Shown here: positions 37,115 through 47,405 of the stretch, in pieces
Position numbering within the stretch: position 1 is the first letter of the stretch
Layout of the letters: every line of letters begins with the position of its first letter
DNA from: JBFWPF01 sp050250135
Lineage (GTDB): Bacteria > Chlamydiota > Chlamydiia > Chlamydiales > JAFEGQ01
Assembly (NCBI GenBank): GCA_050250135.1
Contig: JBFWPF010000013.1
Coordinates: 1 to 47,405, forward strand
Reading direction: 5' to 3'
DNA length: 47,405 nt
Notes under the pieces: model-generated
Told to the model about the DNA's origin: nothing
Databases searched by the model: none
Seen by the model: the letters and a program-made list of their open reading frames with translations, nothing else
Made by a program: the position numbers and the translations under genes

Positions 37115-38539
37115 TCAGGAAGAGGCTCCGGTGTAGGCCCCTTTGCCGTCGAAGGCATAGAGGTTCTCGGTCTTGATAAAGTCGAGCCCCAAGTCGGCTA
37201 GGTTTTGGAGGAGATGGGCAATCTTGAGGTGGGAAGCATCGCCGCTGTAGCGGCACCGCCACTGATCGATACAAAACGTTTCGGTCATCCCCTCTGGCCA
37301 CACCTTCACACCCCGGTTGGAGATCATCGAAAGGGTCAGGTCACTTTTGACGCCGGCGAGTTTTTTGCGCAGGGCATCTAGGTCCCCCTCCCACTGGATA
37401 AAGACATCGACCCCCTGGAGGGTCTTCTTCTGAGAGGGAGCCTTTTGGGGAGTATAGGTGCCGGTGGGGCTCCCCTTCTTGTAGTGGACCGCTTTGAGTT
37501 GCTGGGGCTCCTTGCCAAGGTTTTTGGCGACCGCCTGGGCAAACTCGCGGGTTCCCACCTTTTCCTTGCTGACCCCCTCTTTGAAGATGTCGTAGGTGTG
37601 GATCCCCTGCTCGAGGGTCGTCAGCCAGGCGTTGTGGACCTGTGTGGCGGTATCGGGCAGGCCGATATGGTTCAGCATGAGGACCGAGCCGAGGAGTAGG
37701 CCGGAGGGGTTAGCCAGGTTTTGGCCAGCTCGGCGGGGGGCTGAGCCGTGGATCGCCTCAAACATGGCGCCGTGCTCCCCAATGTTGGCGCTACCCGCAA
37801 GACCGACCGAGCCGGCGATCTGAGCGGCGACATCGGAGAGGATATCCCCATAGAGATTGGGCAGGACGATGACGTCGAAAGCTTCAGGGGTGTCGGCAAG
37901 CTTAGCCGCTCCGATATCGACGATCCAATGCTCGTTTTCGATGTCGGGGTAGTGGGCGGCGACCTCGTCGAAGACCTGATGGAAAAGGCCATCGGAGATC
38001 TTCATGATGTTGTCTTTGGTGAAGCAGGTGACCTTCTTCCGCCCGTTCGCCTTGGCGTATTCGAAGGCGTAATGGCAGATCTTTTCCGAACCGGGACGGG
38101 AGAGGATCTTCAGCGACTGGAAGGTATCGGGGGTCTGGTGGTACTCAATGCCGCAGTAGAGATCCTCCTCATTTTCTCGGATGATCACCACATCCATTCC
38201 GGGATGCTTGGTTTTGACGAAGGGGTGGTAGGCGACGCAAGGGCGGACGTTGGCATAGAGGCCGAGAGAGGTCCGAACGGTGACGTTGAGGCTCTTAAAG
38301 CCCCCGCCCTGGGGGGTAGTGATCGGCGCCTTAAGAAAAACCTTGGTCCGCCGAAGCGACTCCCAGGTCTTGGGCTCAATGCCGGTCAGATGGCCACTTT
38401 TGTAGACCTTTTCCCCGATCTCTACCGTTTCAATCTCCAGGGGGGCACCCGCCTCCTTAAGGATATGGAGGGTCGCCTCCATAATCTCAGGGCCAATACC
38501 ATCTCCATGGGCCACGGTGATCGGAATCTTCTTTGCCAT
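37115..38539 (-). CDS. icd: Isocitrate dehydrogenase (NADP-type, with C-terminal extension)
   Basis: A 474-residue beta-decarboxylating dehydrogenase. It starts IPITVAHGDGIGPEIMEATL; the substrate loop LNVTVRTSLGLYANVRP has the arginines that bind isocitrate, followed by IIRENEEDLYCGIEYH; NLYGDILSDVAAQIAGSVG and HGSAPRRAGQNLANP complete the active-site and cofactor region. An additional domain of about 130 residues (GVDVFIQWEGDLDALRKKLA onward) marks the Thermus/Rickettsia-type IDH. The start at 38539 matches the family; the codons upstream are not conserved. C. trachomatis lacks this enzyme, while environmental chlamydiae with fuller TCA cycles have it. It is divergent from kdsD (40-base gap). 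Confidence 0.94.
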   Translation of the reverse strand: MAKKIPITVAHGDGIGPEIMEATLHILKEAGAPLEIETVEIGEKVYKSGHLTGIEPKTWESLRRTKVFLKAPITTPQGGGFKSLNVTVRTSLGLYANVRPCVAYHPFVKTKHPGMDVVIIRENEEDLYCGIEYHQTPDTFQSLKILSRPGSEKICHYAFEYAKANGRKKVTCFTKDNIMKISDGLFHQVFDEVAAHYPDIENEHWIVDIGAAKLADTPEAFDVIVLPNLYGDILSDVAAQIAGSVGLAGSANIGEHGAMFEAIHGSAPRRAGQNLANPSGLLLGSVLMLNHIGLPDTATQVHNAWLTTLEQGIHTYDIFKEGVSKEKVGTREFAQAVAKNLGKEPQQLKAVHYKKGSPTGTYTPQKAPSQKKTLQGVDVFIQWEGDLDALRKKLAGVKSDLTLSMISNRGVKVWPEGMTETFCIDQWRCRYSGDASHLKIAHLLQNLADLGLDFIKTENLYAFDGKGAYTGASS

Positions 38540-38579
38540 GCCATGACGTATAACGCCCTGAGTGCTATCCTGCAAGGTT

Positions 38580-39536
38580 ATGCTGAAAGCACTCTTTGAG
38601 ACCCAGAAGGGGTATATAGATTATTTTTTTAATCACCTTGATTATGAACGGGCTGAGGCGCTTCTTGAGCTCATGGTCCGGTCGAAGGGCTGCCTCTTTT
38701 TTACAGGGGTAGGGAAGAGTGGGATGATCGCCGAAAAGTTGGCCATGACGATGGTCTCGATTGGGGTTCGGGCGTGGTACATCCCCCCGACCAACGCCCT
38801 CCACGGGGACCTCGGGATCGTCTCCCCAGGCGATCTTTTTATCTGCCTGAGCAAGAGTGGGGAGTCGGACGAGCTCCTTAACCTTCTTCCCTTTTTGAGG
38901 AATAAGGGGGCCCATATTGTTTCTTGGGTGTCGAGTAAGGGGAGTCGGCTCGAGAAGGGGAGCGACCTGGTGGTCTATTTGCCGCTGGAGCGGGAGCTTT
39001 GCCCCTTTGATTTGTCCCCAACGACCTCCGATGTCGTCCAGCTCCTTTTTGGGAATGTGCTTACGGTGGCGCTCATGCAGGCCCGTAACTTCCAACTCAC
39101 CGAGTATGCGAAGAATCACCCAGCGGGAAGGATCGGCCGGCGGATCACCATGAAGACCCGGGACCTGATGCTAAAAGGGGAGGCCCTCCCCATAGCCAAG
39201 TTGGGGGATAAGCTTCAGGACCGGCTCCATGAGCTCTCCGATAAGCGGTGTGGTTGTCTCTGTGTCGTCGATGAGGAGATGCGGATGCGGGGGATCTTTA
39301 CCGATGGGGACCTCAGGCGGGCCTTGCAAGCTAAAGGGGGGGGCGTGCTGTCGGAGAGGCTGGAGGAGCTGATGTCCAAAGGATTCCAGTCGATCGCAGC
39401 CGATACCCTCGCCTACGATGCGCTAAGGGCCATGGAGGCCGATCCCAAGCGCCCCTTCACCGTCCTCCCGGTTCTCGAAGAGGAGCAGCTAGTCGGGCTA
39501 ATTAAAATGCACGATATCGTACAGTCGGGTCTATGA
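38580..39536 (+). CDS. kdsD: Arabinose-5-phosphate isomerase (KdsD/KpsF/GutQ)
   Basis: A 318-residue protein with an N-terminal SIS domain (about residues 35-165; FFTGVGKSGMIAEKLAMTMV, then CLSKSGESDELLNLLPFL, with NHPAGRIGRR at the end) and two CBS domains (about 200-318; MRGIFTDGDLRRAL). It converts ribulose 5-phosphate to arabinose 5-phosphate, the first step to Kdo, the core sugar of chlamydial LPS. The ATG at 38580 follows AAGG. Orthologue of C. trachomatis CT399. Its stop overlaps the next gene (ATGA). Confidence 0.94.
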   Translation: MLKALFETQKGYIDYFFNHLDYERAEALLELMVRSKGCLFFTGVGKSGMIAEKLAMTMVSIGVRAWYIPPTNALHGDLGIVSPGDLFICLSKSGESDELLNLLPFLRNKGAHIVSWVSSKGSRLEKGSDLVVYLPLERELCPFDLSPTTSDVVQLLFGNVLTVALMQARNFQLTEYAKNHPAGRIGRRITMKTRDLMLKGEALPIAKLGDKLQDRLHELSDKRCGCLCVVDEEMRMRGIFTDGDLRRALQAKGGGVLSERLEELMSKGFQSIAADTLAYDALRAMEADPKRPFTVLPVLEEEQLVGLIKMHDIVQSGL

Positions 39537-41323
39537 CCCTAGTCCTTGCCTGGCAGGGGTGGCTCACCCTTGCCGTTGTTCTCCTCGTTTTGGTCTTCCT
39601 CACTAAGGAGGTGATCAGTCCCGCTATTGTCATGTTAGTCGGGGCCAGCATCCTGATGGTCACGGGAGTGGTGACCCCCTCCGAGTTCTTGAGCGGCTTT
39701 GGGCAGCCCATTTTGTTTACCCTGGCGATGCTCTTTGTGGTGGTGCGGGCCGTTTGGGCTAATGGGATCCTCGACTTTGTGGCCCGCTACCTGTTTCCTA
39801 AGAAGGGGGGGTACCGCCGCTCCCTCTTTTCGATGATGGTTCCGATCAGCGGCGTCTCAGCCTTTCTGAATAACACCCCCATTGTCCTGATGATGACCTC
39901 GGTCGTGCGCCGGTGGGCCCTCGATCGCGGAGAGGCCCCCTCCCGCTACCTGATGTTTATCTCCTTTGCCGCCATCTACGGCGGGATGTGCACGCTGATT
40001 GGGACCGCGACCAACCTGGTCGTTTATGGGCTGTTGCGGGCGATCAATCCGGCTGCCGGGTATGGCTTCTTTGAGCTTGCCCTAGTGGGGATTCCCGGTC
40101 TTGTGATCGGGTATCTCTACATGCTGACCCTTGGCGCTCAGTGGATGCCAGAGCGGCGGGAGCCCACCCTCTCTGCCGCTGCCGAGACCCGCGAATTTAT
40201 CGCCGAGTTTCGCGTCGGCCGCGAGTGCGCTCTTGTCGGGAAGACGGTGCAGGAGGCGGCCCGCGGCTATTTTGCCAAGGAGTACCTGATCGAAATCGGG
40301 CGGGAGGGGGAGCTGATCGCCTCCCCAGCGCCCGATGAGCTCATCAGAGAGGGGGACCGCCTTGTCCTCGCGGCCGATGTGAGTGAGATCGCCAAATTAC
40401 ACGCCCTTCCTGGGCTCACCTCCCTTGCCGATCCCAAATTCAAGATCGACCCCTCCTCCTCCCACTTTGCCGAGGTCGCGGTCGCTTTGAACTCCTGGCT
40501 GGTCGGGAAGACGGTTAAGAGCGCCCTCTTCCGCTCCCGATACGGCGCCTCCGTAATAGCGGTCTATCGGCAGGGGAAGCGAGTTCCCGGCCCCGTCGGA
40601 GATGCTGTCCTTCATGCTGGAGATACCCTCCTTCTGCTCGCCAACCGCCCCTGGACCGTCCAGCGGGAGTTTGCCACCGATCTCTACCCCGTCGTCGACA
40701 GCCGCGCCGTTCCCGTTTTTACTCCCCGTCGGGTGATTTGGGTATCGGCTGTCCTGATCGCCCTTGTCATCGCCGCCACCGCCGGCGTGCCCATGATCAT
40801 CGTCTCCGCCTGCGCGGCCGCCCTCCTGCTGATCACCCGAAGTGTTACCCTCAGGGAGGCCGTCCAGGGAATAGACTGGCGCCTTCTCCTTCTGATCGCG
40901 AGCGCCTTTGGCCTCGGAGGGGCGATACAGAAGACGGGGGTGGCCGAGCTGCTCGCTAGGGGAGTCCTCCAGGTCGTAGGGGCCCACCCCTATTGGCTGA
41001 TCGGCGCCATCTTCCTCGTCACTATGATCGTGACCGAGCTGATCACTAACGTCGCCGCTGCCCTGATCCTCTTCCCCATAGCCCTAGAGACCGTCCAGCT
41101 GGCCGGGTTCGACTCGGTCACCGCGATTAAGGCGGTTGGGATCACCGTGGCCATTGCCGCCTCTAGCTCCTTCCTCACCCCGATCGGCTACCAGACCAAT
41201 ACGATCGTCTACGGCCCCGGGGGCTACCACTTTCTCGACTTTGCTAGGCTCGGCGCCCCCCTTTCCGTGGCGCAACTTGCCGTCGCCACGTTGCTGATCC
41301 CCACTTTTTGGTCATTCTTTTAA
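39533..41323 (+). CDS. SLC13/DASS-type transporter with two TrkA-C domains
   Basis: A 596-residue polytopic transporter of the divalent anion:Na+ symporter (CitMHS/SLC13) superfamily. Membrane blocks lie at about residues 8-205 and 400-596, each with a family motif (FLNNTPIVLMMTSVV and IGTATNLVVYG; ELITNVAAALILFPIALE and TPIGYQTNTIVYGPGGY). The cytoplasmic middle holds two RCK/TrkA C-terminal domains (about 220-290 and 310-380, each ending LxxGDxLLL/V), which usually bind regulatory ligands. Proteins of this plan transport dicarboxylates, sulfate or similar anions. It is coupled to kdsD by a 4-base overlap, and its last codon is 250 bases before the 16S gene. Confidence 0.9.
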   Translation: MTLVLAWQGWLTLAVVLLVLVFLTKEVISPAIVMLVGASILMVTGVVTPSEFLSGFGQPILFTLAMLFVVVRAVWANGILDFVARYLFPKKGGYRRSLFSMMVPISGVSAFLNNTPIVLMMTSVVRRWALDRGEAPSRYLMFISFAAIYGGMCTLIGTATNLVVYGLLRAINPAAGYGFFELALVGIPGLVIGYLYMLTLGAQWMPERREPTLSAAAETREFIAEFRVGRECALVGKTVQEAARGYFAKEYLIEIGREGELIASPAPDELIREGDRLVLAADVSEIAKLHALPGLTSLADPKFKIDPSSSHFAEVAVALNSWLVGKTVKSALFRSRYGASVIAVYRQGKRVPGPVGDAVLHAGDTLLLLANRPWTVQREFATDLYPVVDSRAVPVFTPRRVIWVSAVLIALVIAATAGVPMIIVSACAAALLLITRSVTLREAVQGIDWRLLLLIASAFGLGGAIQKTGVAELLARGVLQVVGAHPYWLIGAIFLVTMIVTELITNVAAALILFPIALETVQLAGFDSVTAIKAVGITVAIAASSSFLTPIGYQTNTIVYGPGGYHFLDFARLGAPLSVAQLAVATLLIPTFWSFF

Positions 41324-41574
41324 CTCCATCATAATGAGGGAGATGAGACGAAAATGGACCCTATTGCCTTGGTTTTTTTGCGTAAGCCATTGCAGGAAAA
41401 AGGCTCCCTGTCCTAATCTTCCGACACGAAAGGAGCGCCTGTGTGCCTCCTAGTGTTGTTTGGACAGTATGAGAGAGAAGATGTGCAAGTACTAGGCGGC
41501 CACTCCGGTGGCCGCGCAAGGCTTGTGCGATTGGCTCTAAAAATTTTAGACAAATCGCTAAGATTTAATTTTTT
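41324..41574 (+). promoter_or_regulatory. rRNA operon leader
   Basis: This AT-rich region upstream of 16S rRNA contains a perfect 8-bp hairpin (GCGGCCAC-TCCG-GTGGCCGC, 41496-41515) and a second, CGATT...AATCG, stem around TCTAAAAATTTTAGA just before the gene. These look like processing and antitermination structures. I see no convincing -35/-10 pair, so the promoter is not placed. Confidence 0.4.
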
Positions 41575-43131
<1,557 letters not shown>

Positions 43132-43264
43132 TAAGGACAAGGAAGGGATCTTAGGATCCCTTACTAGGTTGAACAAGCCTTGCGACTTGTATGTCTTCTC
43201 TTTCGTGCTGCCGAGACGGCACGTTGTTATCTCGACAGATTTGGAAAATCTTAAGTATATATAA

Positions 43265-43290
43265 GGTCCACACACGTTTGTGTGTGGACC
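43265..43290 (+). other. Perfect hairpin in the 16S-23S spacer
   Basis: An 11-bp perfect stem (GGTCCACACAC...GTGTGTGGACC) with a GTTT loop. The 266-base spacer holds no tRNA gene. It also contains AAGGGATC/GGATCCCTT and CGTGC...GCACG hairpins. Confidence 0.6.
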
Positions 43291-43311
43291 GGTAAAGGCA
43301 TTAATTTTAGA

Positions 43312-43340
43312 TTACTACTAAAATCAGTGCTTGAGGATAT
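43312..43340 (+). other. 5' strand of the pre-23S processing stem
   Basis: This segment (TTACTACTAAAA...TTGAGGATA) pairs along about 28 bases with 46381-46409 downstream of 23S. A second block, TGTGACTCAAATGCTAGC before the gene, pairs with GCTAGCATGTCACA after it. Together they form the long stem expected for RNase III release of 23S rRNA. Confidence 0.7.
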
Positions 43341-43397
43341 GGCGCATACCCTTAACTGGGTATGCCAATTGTGTGACTCAAATGCTAGCTTGTTTTT

Positions 43398-46336
<2,939 letters not shown>

Positions 46337-46380
46337 TTTTTTTTTTCATCCGAGCAATCGGATGAGGCTAGCATGTCACA

Positions 46381-46409
46381 GTATCCTTGAGTGCTGTTTT
46401 TAGTAGTAA
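46381..46409 (+). other. 3' strand of the pre-23S processing stem
   Basis: Complementary to 43312-43340 (GTATCCTTGAGTGCTG then TTTTTAGTAGTAA). A local hairpin (CATCCGA-GCAA-TCGGATG) lies between it and the 23S end. Its last two bases overlap the left arm of foldback element E. Confidence 0.7.
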
Positions 46410-46574
46410 CCGGAGTTTTGGGTTGTGTATGCCCTATATTTGGCGAATTTGCTCTTCAGGCTGGGCGGTTTTGGACGAAGCTCGTAGCCACCGCGCTACG
46501 GGCGAGGACAAAATCACCCTGCATGGAGAGTAAGGTTGCTGAAGATAGGGCGGACACAACCCAAAACTCGGGTT
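46408..46574. repeat. Foldback element E, inside the rRNA operon
   Basis: A 167-bp foldback between 23S and 5S. The left arm AACCGGAGTTTTGGGTTGTG and following TATGCCCTATATTTGGCGA pair with the right arm around TGCTGAAGATAGGGCGGACA and CAACCCAAAACTCGGGTT, with few mismatches. The core hairpin is CGTAGCCACCGCGCTACG. Read on the minus strand, the core with its flanks (TCCTCG...TAGC...GGTGGCTA...CTTCGTC, preceded by AGGGTGA) matches the copy at 46725-46891. It is co-transcribed with the rRNAs. Confidence 0.8.
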
Positions 46575-46598
46575 AGTAATGCTTCTTAAGATTTTCCT

Positions 46599-46712
46599 CC
46601 TGGTGGCAATAGAGAAGAGGGTACACCTGATCCCATTCCGAACTCAGAAGTTAAGCTCTTCATCGCCGATGGTACTGCACGCAAGAGTGTGGGAGAGTAG
46701 GTCGCTGCCAGG
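46599..46712 (+). rRNA. 5S ribosomal RNA
   Basis: About 114 bases. The terminal stem CCTGGTGGC pairs with GTCGCTGCCAGG, and the conserved loop C region CCCATTCCGAACTCAGAAGT is present. It lies 262 bases after 23S, an unusually long spacer because of element E, and ends before a TCTTTTTTTC tract. Confidence 0.95.
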
Positions 46713-46724
46713 TCTTTTTTTCAT

Positions 46725-46891
46725 GAGGTCGGTGTCGGGCTTGGAAGGGCCTGATCTTCGGCCCATTTTGGTCCGATAGGGTGAGTCTGCTCCTCGGAAA
46801 TAGCCGGTGGCTATTACCTTCGTCGCAGCTTCCCCCTCTCGAATCAAAATGGGCTCGAATCTCAAGCCCTTCCAAGCCCTCCACCGACCTC
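46725..46891. repeat. Foldback element C, between 5S and the operon terminator
   Basis: A 167-bp foldback with long, nearly perfect arms (GAGGTCGGTG...GGGCTTGGAAGGGC and complement; GCCCATTTTG and complement). The core is AAATAGCC-GGT-GGCTATT, flanked by CTCCTCGG and CCTTCGTCGC, as in element A. It is bounded by identical TCTTTTTTTC direct repeats (46713-46722 and 46890-46899), compatible with a 9-10-bp target duplication of the 5S T-tract. It encodes no protein. Confidence 0.8.
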
Positions 46892-46899
46892 TTTTTTTC

Positions 46900-46934
46900 G
46901 GGCCTCTAGCTTACAGCTGGAGGCCCTTTTTTTT
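46900..46934 (+). terminator. Rho-independent terminator of the rRNA operon
   Basis: A strong stem, GGGCCTCTAGCT paired with AGCTGGAGGCCC, is followed by eight T residues. It ends transcription after element C. Confidence 0.85.
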
Positions 46935-47008
46935 GCTCTGAACCAGTTCCGAATTACAAGAGGGGCGATAGGTGAACCTATTCTTGCTTTGCGGCATAAA
47001 CGGGAAGC

Positions 47009-47341
47009 ATGAGCATAAAGGGAAAAAGAGTGGTCATCACCGGCGGTGCGAGTGGCATCGGAAGGGAGATTGCCCGCGCATTCCAGAAAGAGGGCGCCGA
47101 GATTGCCCTGATCGACATCGATGGCCTTGAAGAGGCGAGGCGGGAGCTGCAGTGCTTGGCAATCGAAGCCGACCTAGCCAAGGAGGAGGCGATCGAGAGG
47201 GCCCTTGAGAGGCTTAAGGCCGAACACAGGGCTTGGGATATCCTGGTCAACAATGCTGCGATTGTGAAGCGAGGGCCTCTGTACAGCGTCAATTATCATT
47301 GCCGGTCGCGACAACTATCTTTGCCGCTTTCATGGCAGTGA
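47009..47341 (+). pseudogene. Truncated short-chain dehydrogenase/reductase
   Basis: The N-terminal half of a classical SDR. It has GKRVVITGGASGIGREIARA (TGxxxGxG cofactor motif, residues 5-24), acidic LIDIDGLEE (suggesting NAD), and DILVNNAAIVKRGPL (NNAG-type motif, about 78-92). After GPL, where family similarity should continue to the Ser-Tyr-Lys active site, the frame reads unrelated residues (YSVNYHCRSRQLSL) to a stop. About 130 bases remain to the window end, and I find no SDR continuation in the other frames. It is a 3'-truncated gene, an insertion junction or an assembly-end artefact. The start has GGGAAGC upstream. Confidence 0.7.
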
Positions 47342-47405
47342 GTCAGCACCTCGCTATTCTACCTGTTCCTCCTTTTTTGAGTTAGATGATTTTTCAAAGT
47401 CGCTT

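Noticed and set aside
46960..46980. Possible third MITE end (GGGGCGATAGGTGAACC)
   Set aside because: Only about nine bases resemble the MITE terminus and there is no partner end; a chance match.

Overview
The window comes from a member of the Chlamydiae, most likely an environmental (amoeba- or protist-associated) lineage. The 16S rRNA 5' end reads as chlamydial (GAATTTGATCTTGGTTCAGA, then GGCGTGGATGAGGCATGCAAG with the break after 20 bases ignored). Several gene blocks follow the order I recall from Chlamydia trachomatis: birA/rodA/small hypothetical; rpsL-rpsG-fusA-rpsJ; rplU-rpmA-obg next to a znuABC-type cassette; dksA-lspA; and SAM methyltransferase, SpoU methyltransferase, gltT-like carrier, E2 acyltransferase, kdsD. 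The sequence is much more GC-rich at third codon positions than classical Chlamydia. It encodes isocitrate dehydrogenase, which C. trachomatis lacks, so the TCA cycle is probably more complete.

Layout: 1-1033, an AT-rich nucleotidyltransferase/winged-helix pair beside birA. 1.6-3.6 kb, rodA and two small conserved or secreted proteins. 3.7-5.5 kb, tandem Inc-like membrane effectors, the second split by a 157-bp MITE. 5.5-11.6 kb, the S12-S7-EF-G-S10 translation block and two BrnQ carriers. 11.6-14.9 kb, a foldback element carrying a second MITE, then two tandem genes that I read as membrane-anchored HECT-type ubiquitin ligases. 14.9-19.4 kb, scpAB, tRNA-Phe, photolyase, and a membrane-anchored F-box/beta-propeller-like protein. 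19.4-24.9 kb, a frameshifted gene, a degenerate dehydrogenase, L21-L27-Obg, a zinc/manganese ABC cassette and tRNA-Ser. 25-35 kb, a long tightly packed plus-strand run (DksA, LspA, CinA, RNA-modification enzymes, GmhA, LpxK, DoxX, an SLC1 carrier, an E2 acyltransferase). 35-41 kb, an orphan effector-like gene, icd, kdsD and an SLC13-type transporter. 41.5-46.9 kb, a complete 16S-23S-5S rRNA operon with terminator. 47 kb, a truncated SDR dehydrogenase.

Two signals stand out. First, three proteins (11935-13476, 13482-14858 and 17810-19387) pair an N-terminal bilobed hydrophobic segment, the hallmark of chlamydial inclusion-membrane (Inc) proteins, with a eukaryote-like ubiquitin-pathway domain: HECT twice and F-box once. 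If correct, this is a set of inclusion-membrane ubiquitin-ligase effectors. Second, five intergenic foldback elements of about 160-171 bp (near 11.6, 16.3, 32.5, 46.4 and 46.7 kb) share a short core hairpin, while their long arms differ between copies yet are self-complementary within each copy. At least two are flanked by 9-10-bp direct repeats. A separate, unrelated 157-bp MITE family has two equal-length copies, each with a 5-bp target duplication; one breaks a gene and the other sits inside a foldback core.

All calls are read by eye from sequence and recalled family motifs. No search, alignment or structure prediction was run.
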